Part shown: positions 42,093-50,399 of the stretch, piece after piece
Numbering within the stretch: the stretch's first letter is position 1
Layout of the letters: each line of letters begins with the position of its first letter
NCBI GenBank assembly: GCA_943737045.1
Contig: CALSFV010000438.1
Span: forward strand, 62,001 to 126,000
Direction of reading: 5' to 3'
DNA length: 64,000 bases
DNA from: Parapristionchus giblindavisi
Taxonomy: Eukaryota; Nematoda; Chromadorea; Rhabditida; Diplogasteridae
The notes under the pieces: model-generated
The model's input: the letters and a program-made list of their open reading frames with translations, nothing else
Database searches by the model: none
Told to the model about the DNA's origin: nothing
Position numbers and translations under genes: made by a program

Positions 42093-43631
42093 CTTGAAGA
42101 GATTCAGGAAAACATTAAAGAATCAATTTACAATGTAATAGAAAAATTATGTCGAAAACTAAAATTGAACTCTTCACAAGCAAGCAACATTAAACAAATG
42201 TATCATTCACTTTATGAAAATAAGCTAAAAGTAAAGCTACTAAATAAATATACAAGTGAACAAAATAAAACAAAGTTTAATCTAAAAGATCTACACAAGA
42301 ATTTCATAATAACACAAGTTGACAAAGCAAAAAGTAATTTTGCATTCACATGCAAAAAATTATACTTAACATTTCTTGAAAAAGAATTATCCACTGAAGA
42401 AAACAATAGTAGAACATACGAGCCAGACAACTCAATTGACTATGATGAAATAATACGAAGACATACAAGAAAGACTAATGAATACAAACTAAATCAGATA
42501 GAGGACTGTGCACTACCACGAATTTATGCTATACCAAAAATGCATAAAAATCCTATTAAAGCACGATTCATTACAGGAGCTTACAACAGTAGTCTGAAAT
42601 CCATATCAAAAGAACTTCAATTAATACTTAAACACTTAAAACTACATTTCCAAAGATATTGTAAAACAATTACCGAAAGAAATGGCATTAATCTTTATTT
42701 TTCAATAGATAACACTACAATAGTTAACCAACGTTTGAAAACTTTATCAAATAAAAATGCAAAAATATTTTGTGCTGATTTCTCTTCATTATTTACCAAT
42801 CTACCTCATAAAATAGTGAAAGAAAACATATTCAAGCTAATAGAATTAATGTTTCGAAATGCTAAAAAAGAGTACATTAATGTCACAGGACAAAAGACTT
42901 TCTACAGTAATTCACCAGCATTATATAGCAGAAGTTACGATAAAAATGACATTAAAATGATGCTTGAATATGTTCTCAATAACAGTTACGCAATATACGC
43001 AGGTCAGATATTCAAACAAAATAAAGGAATACCGCAAGGCAACAATGCATCTCCTCAAATAGCAGATCTGACACTTTCATTCATGGAATATGAATATATA
43101 TACGAAAATATAAAACAAGGACACACTTTAGCACAGAAACTTTCTAGAACATTTAGATACATAGATGACCTATTTCATTGTTCAGATAAATCAGAAGATT
43201 TTATAGCAATCACACCATTTATCTATCACAATTCACTATCATTAGAGAAAACAAATCAAACAGATTTCAAAACAGCTTTTCTAGATCTAGACATACATAT
43301 AGAAAATGGCTATGCGATAACATCAATCTATAACAAAACAGATGATTACTCTTTCAAAGTAATCAGATATCCCCATTATAACTCATGTATACCATTAAGA
43401 ATAGGATTAAATACTCTACATGGGGAAATACTTCGAATATATCGAAACAGTACCGAGTATAAAAGCTTCTTTGATAGAGCAAAACAGCTTATAGTAACAT
43501 TTAAAAATCTTAATTATCCATTATTTCAAATTCATAGCAGAATATTCAAAACAATTGGTAATAATCCTTGTATATCAATTAAATATGCAACGAATAAAGG
43601 GTTATTATGTCATAGTTTATTAAAAAGATAA
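42093..43631 (+). CDS. PLE reverse transcriptase (endonuclease-less copy)
   Basis: The open frame formally starts at an ATG at 42030 in the flanking 330-bp repeat, so its first ~21 residues are repeat-derived. The element part (~511 residues) is a PLE-type reverse transcriptase. Landmarks are RIYAIPKMHKNPIKARF near the start of the RT core, FCADFSSLFTNLPH (motif A Asp), GIPQGNNASPQIADL (motif B) and FRYIDDLFH (motif C, YIDD). It copies element RNA at the target. The GIY-YIG endonuclease found in the neighbouring copy is absent through 5' truncation. It is intact, with no internal stop. Confidence 0.9.
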   Translation, partial: LEEIQENIKESIYNVIEKLCRKLKLNSSQASNIKQMYHSLYENKLKVKLLNKYTSEQNKTKFNLKDLHKNFIITQVDKAKSNFAFTCKKLYLTFLEKELSTEENNSRTYEPDNSIDYDEIIRRHTRKTNEYKLNQIEDCALPRIYAIPKMHKNPIKARFITGAYNSSLKSISKELQLILKHLKLHFQRYCKTITERNGINLYFSIDNTTIVNQRLKTLSNKNAKIFCADFSSLFTNLPHKIVKENIFKLIELMFRNAKKEYINVTGQKTFYSNSPALYSRSYDKNDIKMMLEYVLNNSYAIYAGQIFKQNKGIPQGNNASPQIADLTLSFMEYEYIYENIKQGHTLAQKLSRTFRYIDDLFHCSDKSEDFIAITPFIYHNSLSLEKTNQTDFKTAFLDLDIHIENGYAITSIYNKTDDYSFKVIRYPHYNSCIPLRIGLNTLHGEILRIYRNSTEYKSFFDRAKQLIVTFKNLNYPLFQIHSRIFKTIGNNPCISIKYATNKGLLCHSLLKR

Positions 43632-44155
43632 TATATATGATGATCTTTGATCTTTACAATTATTCAATGCAACAGTCTATCTCTTGAACACAAGACTGAT
43701 ATACCATCCATCTACCCATAGTCAATGACCTCTTCTCTTCTCTTGACCTATTAGACAGAGATTTGTAGTTTGTATAGGTCCAACAATTGCGTATAAATAC
43801 ACCGACCCCACGCTAATCAATCGTCACTCTGCTAGTTATTAATCGTCACTCTGCTAGTTCGCCAAAGGAAAAGAAGTCAGACGGGACGAATGATGGGACT
43901 CTTCACTCATCTACTCATCAACAAGACAACATCTGTTCAAAGAAAGGGTTCATTTTAATACCAATTCCGTTGATTATATTGTATTCATCTTTTGTCAATT
44001 TTAGTAATTCATACTTAGTTCGCTTTACATGTTGTTTAATAGTACTTTAGCCTAACTAATTAAATAGTTTTCCTTGATTTAATAGTTTAGTTGTAGAATT
44101 AAAACAATTTTACACTTTCATATTAAAATCTAGTTTATTAAAGGTTCTAGAAAGA

Positions 44156-44235
44156 CCTGGTGCTGTCTACTGAAGATGGCCGCGACACCAGGCAACGCTT
44201 TATGGTGTCTAGACGTAGCGGCCGAAACACCATAA
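44156..44235 (+). ncRNA. Split, loop-loop hammerhead ribozyme candidate (PLE copy 1)
   Basis: Hairpin 1 has arms CCTGGTG (44156-44162) and CACCAGG (44186-44192). Its loop holds GTCTA (stem I strand), CTGAAGA (44170-44176, consensus CUGANGA), an extra T, then GGCCGC (stem II strand). Hairpin 2 is stem III (TTATGGTG 44200-44207 with CACCATAA 44228-44235). It encloses T-C (cleavage predicted after C44209), TAGAC (stem I), GTA, GCGGCC (stem II) and GAAA (44224-44227). Every invariant hammerhead position is present, but stems I and II would form between the two hairpin loops. PLEs are known to carry hammerheads; this strand order is not the usual one. Confidence 0.75.
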
Positions 44236-44514
44236 GGCACATTGCTAGTTAACTTATTTAATCAAAAAATTTATATTTAAAGTGCATGCATACTTATTCT
44301 TGTACATCTATTAATAATATTAACTTAATTGTAACTTCCCTCGGTTTGTGTATCGACGTGAGAGCCTAGCTCCGCTCTGCACATCCTTGGGATAGTACTA
44401 AACCATATATTTATCTTTCTATACCTTCACTAGTCAACCATTCACTACCTATACCATTCCATGTACAATTGCATGCCTTATTCTTCTATTAAATTCTTTA
44501 ATCTGTACTGTTTC

Positions 44515-45115
44515 TGTTCGATCGAAAGATCGACTTCCGCGGAGTCTTTTCCGCCACCCCTGAAGTAAAATTCAGGGGCTCAAATCTAAGCGTCCCCACT
44601 CGACACTTTATTTGTCGAGATCGGGTGATGCAAACACACATATACTTAACAGCTAAACTATTAGTCTTTATTACTATTTTATTTATGATAAATAACATAT
44701 ATTATCATATATTATCTGTTCATTATAATACATTGTCTTCAGAATCAACAAATAATAAAGTTTTACAATTCGTTTGCTCACAAACTACACTTTTAATTGT
44801 TTTTACCACATTTATTAAGTTTTCTACAAAAAATATATAAAAATAAATATATATATCTCCACATGTATATCTCATCATTAACTCTATTGTTTAATTTAAG
44901 TCATTTATTAAAACCGAACTATTCGTCTTATTTTACTAATTCTATAATGTCGTTCTCATTTAAAACTATTTCAAATAAATATCATTAAAACGCTTCTATA
45001 TGAAAAGTCCGCCTCTCCATAGTGGTCGATAAGACCGCTACACAACCACAGGGTGTATACACCCAGTGGAGTGTGTGGATGAGGGGCTCCACATATTCCA
45101 CATATACGCAACATC
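44515..45115 (+). other. Structured 5' leader of PLE copy 2
   Basis: Several strong hairpins follow one another: CCCCTGAA/TTCAGGGG (about 44556-44577), AGTGGTC/GACCGCT (about 45020-45038), CCAC...GGGTGT/ACACCC...GTGG (about 45046-45069) and GTGGAG/CTCCAC (about 45066-45092). The density is unlike the AT-rich flanks. They may serve translation initiation or RNA processing. I could not match a known ribozyme core here. Confidence 0.5.
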
Positions 45116-45684
45116 TTTTTAAATGACATTCGACTTTAGACAGTAAACCAAAAAGTTCGATTTAAATACTTCGTTTTAAGAACGCTTAACTAAAAGTCTC
45201 AATTCCCCTATGAAGTTTTCCCATCTAAAACTTTAAAATAATTCGCATTTAGCTCATTTGCATTTAAAAAATTTCAAATACTTCATGAGTTTTAAACTCA
45301 TGAAAAAATGGCTTATTAATAATACAAAAATTAGTTCATCAGAACCCTTTCCAAACATTATCACAACTACAGTGACTGCGTGCTGTGTTGACAAAAGTCA
45401 ACAGCGGTAGACGCAGCCGCATAGTAGTTGGGCCATATCTGGTATACTGTATTCACAGTAGTCACCACCAGGGGCAGCAGCCCTGCCCAAAGAGCTACCG
45501 CTGTTGCAAACACGGGTAGAGAGCCCAAAGAATTCTCGCCAAACCCCCAACTCACTCCTTTTGTTCATTACATTCGACCAGTTTTAAGCAAAAAATAGGC
45601 GGACGAAAACTTTTTGCTCCTACTCAATATACTACACATAAAGGAACGACTTGTTTAAAACCAAGATGTGTTATTTGCCCAAAA

Positions 45685-46857
45685 ATGAGACTAAACGACC
45701 ACGTAAAAAGTACAGTAACCAATGACTTATACCAAACGAATAAAGATATTAATACCTCTTGCACTGCAGAAAATGTAATTTATCTTATTACATGTAAAGT
45801 TTGTGAAAAACAATATGTTGGACAAACCAAACGACCTGTAAAACAAAGAATGTCTGAACATAGACACTCATTCAGTCATAATAATCGTAATACTTTCTTA
45901 AGCAATCACTTTAAAGAAACCTCCCACTCTAAAGAATCATTTTATATTGATATTCTAGATCATTCAATTGATGGTAAAGATTTGACCGAGAGAGAAATAT
46001 ATTGGATTAAAGCACTAAATACAGCATTTCCGCTTGGATTAAATGACCAGATAAGTGGATTCGGAAATATTTCTGAACAAATTGATCCATTATCTAAGCG
46101 ATCACACCCATACTTCAATATCAAACCGATAAGTTTGCCTAATAATACTAGAGGAATCAGAAAGAAAAGAAGAAAGAAACCAGCATACAAAGATACATCC
46201 CCAATTTCCGATATAATCCAAAATATAGAAAACTTGGAAACGATAAATCTCTACACTTATGGTAAATCATTGTATAAACACACACATAAAAGATTAATTC
46301 AATACACCGCTACTGAAGAGTTTTACAAGCATAGCTTTAAAACCAGATATAAAATTTATGCATTAGTCTGTAATACCTTCTGGTCAAACAAATCTACTTT
46401 AAAAGATGACAAGAAACCGAAAATTATAATGAAGGTTCATTACTTTGGTAGATACATGGAACTTCTTAAAATAGAAAAAGAAATGAATAAAGCATACATA
46501 TCAGAAGAACTATTAAAATATAAACCTTCCGAAATAATACCTAAAATATCAGTAGTCTATACGTTAGAACAACCAATTTCGTCCTTTCTATGTAACTACA
46601 ATCGGTTTTTGAAATCATTAAGCAGAGAAGAAAAAGATAAAATACTGAAAGAGGATTGCATCTGTGCTAACTATCCTGAATTCATCGATAAAAAATTGGG
46701 TCACATATGCACCGGTAACAGAAATATCATATCGAACCATGAATTAAGAAATCTGTTCTTAATTCATGGTTCGAGTTTGGAACGAGTTATCGGATATCGC
46801 CTAATAGCACACTTGAAGAGATTCAGGAAAACATTAAAGAATCAATTTACAATGTAA
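45685..46857 (+). CDS. PLE GIY-YIG endonuclease ORF
   Basis: 390 residues from the ATG at 45685. The same frame is open upstream from 45520 without another ATG, and that part carries a Cys-rich segment (CLKPRCVICPK) that belongs to the domain, so translation may start earlier at a non-AUG codon. The GIY-YIG core follows: AENVIYLITCKVC, then QYVGQTKRPVKQRMSEHR (catalytic Arg), then LTEREIYWIKALN (catalytic Glu). It nicks DNA to prime reverse transcription. The C-terminal ~230 residues are basic and unrecognised. The frame runs past the start of the reverse transcriptase frame and stops at 46857. The overlap (about 46741-46857) and a 19-bp hairpin suggest either frameshifting or a mutation. Confidence 0.88.
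   Translation: MRLNDHVKSTVTNDLYQTNKDINTSCTAENVIYLITCKVCEKQYVGQTKRPVKQRMSEHRHSFSHNNRNTFLSNHFKETSHSKESFYIDILDHSIDGKDLTEREIYWIKALNTAFPLGLNDQISGFGNISEQIDPLSKRSHPYFNIKPISLPNNTRGIRKKRRKKPAYKDTSPISDIIQNIENLETINLYTYGKSLYKHTHKRLIQYTATEEFYKHSFKTRYKIYALVCNTFWSNKSTLKDDKKPKIIMKVHYFGRYMELLKIEKEMNKAYISEELLKYKPSEIIPKISVVYTLEQPISSFLCNYNRFLKSLSREEKDKILKEDCICANYPEFIDKKLGHICTGNRNIISNHELRNLFLIHGSSLERVIGYRLIAHLKRFRKTLKNQFTM
46732..46774 (+). other. 19-bp perfect hairpin at the ORF overlap
   Basis: TCGAACCATGAATTAAGAA and its exact reverse complement flank the 5-base loop ATCTG. The left arm holds the last in-frame stop (TGA, 46740-46742) of the reverse transcriptase frame, so any -1 shift must happen downstream of it. 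It could be a recoding signal or a fold-back mutation. Confidence 0.85.
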
Positions 46858-48350
46858 TAGAAAAATTATGTCGAAAACTAAAATTGAACTCTTCACAAGC
46901 AAGCAACATTAAACAAATGTATCATTCACTTTATGAAAATAAGCTAAAAGTAAAGCTACTAAATAAATATACAAGTGAACAAAATAAAACAAAGTTTAAT
47001 CTAAAAGATCTACACAAGAATTTCATAATAACACAAGTTGACAAAGCAAAAAGTAATTTTGCATTCACATGCAAAAAATTATACTTAACATTTCTTGAAA
47101 AAGAATTATCCACTGAAGAAAACAATAGTAGAACATACGAGCCAGACAACTCAATTGACTATGATGAAATAATACGAAGACATACAAGAAAGACTAATGA
47201 ATACAAACTAAATCAGATAGAGGACTGTGCACTACCACGAATTTATGCTATACCAAAAATGCATAAAAATCCTATTAAAGCACGATTCATTACAGGAGCT
47301 TACAACAGTAGTCTGAAATCCATATCAAAAGAACTTCAATTAATACTTAAACACTTAAAACTACATTTCCAAAGATATTGTAAAACAATTACCGAAAGAA
47401 ATGGCATTAATCTTTATTTTTCAATAGATAACACTACAATAGTTAACCAACGTTTGAAAACTTTATCAAATAAAAATGCAAAAATATTTTGTGCTGATTT
47501 CTCTTCATTATTTACCAATCTACCTCATAAAATAGTGAAAGAAAACATATTCAAGCTAATAGAATTAATGTTTCGAAATGCTAAAAAAGAGTACATTAAT
47601 GTCACAGGACAAAAGACTTTCTACAGTAATTCACCAGCATTATATAGCAGAAGTTACGATAAAAATGACATTAAAATGATGCTTGAATATGTTCTCAATA
47701 ACAGTTACGCAATATACGCAGGTCAGATATTCAAACAAAATAAAGGAATACCGCAAGGCAACAATGCATCTCCTCAAATAGCAGATCTGACACTTTCATT
47801 CATGGAATATGAATATATATACGAAAATATAAAACAAGGACACACTTTAGCACAGAAACTTTCTAGAACATTTAGATACATAGATGACCTATTTCATTGT
47901 TCAGATAAATCAGAAGATTTTATAGCAATCACACCATTTATCTATCACAATTCACTATCATTAGAGAAAACAAATCAAACAGATTTCAAAACAGCTTTTC
48001 TAGATCTAGACATACATATAGAAAATGGCTATGCGATAACATCAATCTATAACAAAACAGATGATTACTCTTTCAAAGTAATCAGATATCCCCATTATAA
48101 CTCATGTATACCATTAAGAATAGGATTAAATACTCTACATGGGGAAATACTTCGAATATATCGAAACAGTACCGAGTATAAAAGCTTCTTTGATAGAGCA
48201 AAACAGCTTATAGTAACATTTAAAAATCTTAATTATCCATTATTTCAAATTCATAGCAGAATATTCAAAACAATTGGTAATAATCCTTGTATATCAATTA
48301 AATATGCAACGAATAAAGGGTTATTATGTCATAGTTTATTAAAAAGATAA
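46743..48350 (+). CDS. PLE reverse transcriptase (copy 2)
   Basis: The frame opens after the TGA at 46740-46742. The first ATG is at 46884, giving 488 residues identical to the corresponding part of copy 1. It has motif A FCADFSSLFTNLPH, motif B GIPQGNNASPQIADL and motif C YIDD. It lies in the -1 frame relative to the endonuclease ORF. As a Naiad-like element a single EN-RT polyprotein is expected, so the frame change is either programmed or a lesion. Confidence 0.9.
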   Translation: MKKSVLNSWFEFGTSYRISPNSTLEEIQENIKESIYNVIEKLCRKLKLNSSQASNIKQMYHSLYENKLKVKLLNKYTSEQNKTKFNLKDLHKNFIITQVDKAKSNFAFTCKKLYLTFLEKELSTEENNSRTYEPDNSIDYDEIIRRHTRKTNEYKLNQIEDCALPRIYAIPKMHKNPIKARFITGAYNSSLKSISKELQLILKHLKLHFQRYCKTITERNGINLYFSIDNTTIVNQRLKTLSNKNAKIFCADFSSLFTNLPHKIVKENIFKLIELMFRNAKKEYINVTGQKTFYSNSPALYSRSYDKNDIKMMLEYVLNNSYAIYAGQIFKQNKGIPQGNNASPQIADLTLSFMEYEYIYENIKQGHTLAQKLSRTFRYIDDLFHCSDKSEDFIAITPFIYHNSLSLEKTNQTDFKTAFLDLDIHIENGYAITSIYNKTDDYSFKVIRYPHYNSCIPLRIGLNTLHGEILRIYRNSTEYKSFFDRAKQLIVTFKNLNYPLFQIHSRIFKTIGNNPCISIKYATNKGLLCHSLLKR

Positions 48351-48874
48351 TATATATGATGATCTTTGATCTTTACAATTATTCAATGCAACAGTCTATC
48401 TCTTGAACACAAGACTGATATACCATCCATCTACCCATAGTCAATGACCTCTTCTCTTCTCTTGACCTATTAGACAGAGATTTGTAGTTTGTATAGGTCC
48501 AACAATTGCGTATAAATACACCGACCCCACGCTAATCAATCGTCACTCTGCTAGTTATTAATCGTCACTCTGCTAGTTCGCCAAAGGAAAAGAAGTCAGA
48601 CGGGACGAATGATGGGACTCTTCACTCATCTACTCATCAACAAGACAACATCTGTTCAAAGAAAGGGTTCATTTTAATACCAATTCCGTTGATTATATTG
48701 TATTCATCTTTTGTCAATTTTAGTAATTCATACTTAGTTCGCTTTACATGTTGTTTAATAGTACTTTAGCCTAACTAATTAAATAGTTTTCCTTGATTTA
48801 ATAGTTTAGTTGTAGAATTAAAACAATTTTACACTTTCATATTAAAATCTAGTTTATTAAAGGTTCTAGAAAGA

Positions 48875-48954
48875 CCTGGTGCTGTCTACTGAAGATGGCC
48901 GCGACACCAGGCAACGCTTTATGGTGTCTAGACGTAGCGGCCGAAACACCATAA
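48875..48954 (+). ncRNA. Split hammerhead candidate (PLE copy 2)
   Basis: Identical to 44156-44235. Predicted cleavage is after C48928, exactly 4719 bases from the site in copy 1, so double cleavage of a tandem transcript would release one unit-length RNA. Confidence 0.75.
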
Positions 48955-49048
48955 GGCACATTGCTAGTTAACTTATTTAATCAAAAAATTTATATTTAAA
49001 GTGCATGCATACTTATTCTTGTACATCTATTAATAATATTAACTTAAT

Positions 49049-49800
49049 CAAAACAATTCATGACAAGCTAGATTTTCAGGAACACTCATGTTGTCATATA
49101 CCATTTTAAAGAGCAAAAAATTCTGAATAAAGTAAATGTCAGTTTATATTGAACAGTAATCCCTTAGCGCGGCCAGATTGACCAAAGTACGAATGTAGCT
49201 TTCGCACTGATAAGATGAAAACAGCTTATGAGATACAAAAATTGCAACGATGTCTATCGTGTGATATACTCGGTGACAGATCAAAAAATTATGATTAACA
49301 TACGCCTTTTCCCATGCTGAAAGTCGCCAAACTGGCCGAACTACAAAATTATCATTCATTACTATGTGCATTTTGGCTCAAAACAATTCATGACAAGCTA
49401 GATTTTCAGGAACACTCATGTTGTCATATACCATTTTAAAGAGCAAAAAAATCTGAATAAAATAAATGTCAGTTTATATTGCACAGTAATCCCTTAGCGC
49501 GGCCAGATTGACCAAAGTACGAAAGTAGCTTTCGCACTGATAAGATGAAAACAGCTTATGAGATACAAAAATTACAACGATGTCTATCATATGATATACT
49601 CGGTGACAGATCAAAAAATTATGATTAACATACGCATTTCCCCATGCTGAAAGTCGCCAAATTGGCCGAACTACAAAATTATCATTCATTACTATGTGCA
49701 TTCTGGCTCAAAACAATTCATGACAAGCTAGATTTTCAGGAACACTCATGTTGTCATATACCATTTTAAAGATCTATAAATTCTGAATAACATATTTAAA
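49049..49800. repeat. ~330-bp tandem array, right part
   Basis: The array resumes directly after the PLE 3' end with CAAAACAATTCATGACAAGC. Units have CCAGATTGACC at 49172 and 49502. The last unit fades at about 49795. Confidence 0.93.
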
Positions 49801-49814
49801 CAGAATGTTTTCGA

Positions 49815-50230
49815 AAAAAAAGTTAATTCACGATTCGCGGTACCATTATATGCTACCTCGGTCTCTCACTATACGTTAGCGTAGGGAGAGCGAGAATGTA
49901 TCAAGTGAAAAAACAGCAAAAGGGTTAGGTCATGTTGAGAGAGGTCTTCTTTTGCTGATCCTCATGGGGGATTGAACTTTCTTGCCGACCAACCGATCGG
50001 ATTGACAGTTCGACCTGTTATCCACTAGACCATGGGTCCCTATTCTTCGATGTGTCAAAGGATCTAGATATACTCGCTCATACCCCTACTTATATACCGA
50101 TGCGTGGCTCCGCCCATTTTTGGTGAGCCTTGTTTATAGCGATTCTAGCCCCTCCCATTTAACTTCGCGGGGTTGGACACCGATTGAAATCAATAACAAC
50201 CCCAAATTCTTTATTATTTCGGAGGATGGG
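49815..50230 (-). repeat. Dispersed repeat with tRNA-like core, copy 2
   Basis: Same family as 16531-16935 and 55545-55945. The minus-strand tRNA-like part is about 49960-50039 (ACCCATGGTCTAGTGGATAA to AAAGTTCAATCCCC). The plus side continues with TTAACTTCGCGGGGTTGGAC and a short acidic/basic open frame to 50329. 50400-52600 has no gene that I can support. Confidence 0.7.
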
Positions 50231-50399
50231 AACGTAGCGATGCAGAGATTTGCCGAAAGACGATACGAGAAGCGGATGCTGCACATCCCTCTTCCAGAAC
50301 AGCATAGAGTTGACCACCCGAAACGATGACGATGGAACTCCGATGGAGTCACGACCAAGGTCATCCTGAAGAAGAATACATTATTTACCACTCATTCTA

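Larger units (their letters stand above)
42093..44329 (+). mobile_element. Penelope-like element, 5'-truncated copy 1
   Basis: Starts at CTTGAAGAGATTCAGG, inserted after TGCATTTTGG of the 330-bp repeat, and ends at ATTAACTTAAT. It has exactly the same length as 46812-49048 (2237 bp) and appears identical over the whole length. The next, longer copy follows head-to-tail without a gap. Partial tandem arrangements (pseudo-LTRs) are characteristic of PLEs. The 3' region carries the split hammerhead at 44156-44235. Confidence 0.93.
44330..49048 (+). mobile_element. Penelope-like element with N-terminal GIY-YIG (Naiad-like), copy 2
   Basis: A 4719-bp unit. It has a structured 5' region, a GIY-YIG ORF, a reverse transcriptase ORF in the -1 frame, and the same 3' region as copy 1 including the ribozyme. 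It begins at TGTAACTTCCCTCGG directly after copy 1 and ends at AACTTAAT, followed by the resumed 330-bp repeat (CAAAACAATTCATG). Endonuclease before reverse transcriptase is the permuted order of the Naiad-type clade; canonical Penelope elements have it after. The target repeat is rejoined without an obvious duplication. Confidence 0.92.

Noticed and set aside
44156..44235. Ordinary (unimolecular, standard order) hammerhead
   Set aside because: No permutation gives stem I and stem II closed by their own loops. The CUGANGA and GAAA strands are separated by the stem III 5' strand, so only the two-hairpin arrangement satisfies all pairings.
44556..44577. CTGAAGT in the PLE 5' leader as a second hammerhead core
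   Set aside because: It lacks the CUGANGA consensus (T at the last core position) and has no partner GAAA strand in a workable position. It is simply a hairpin loop flank.
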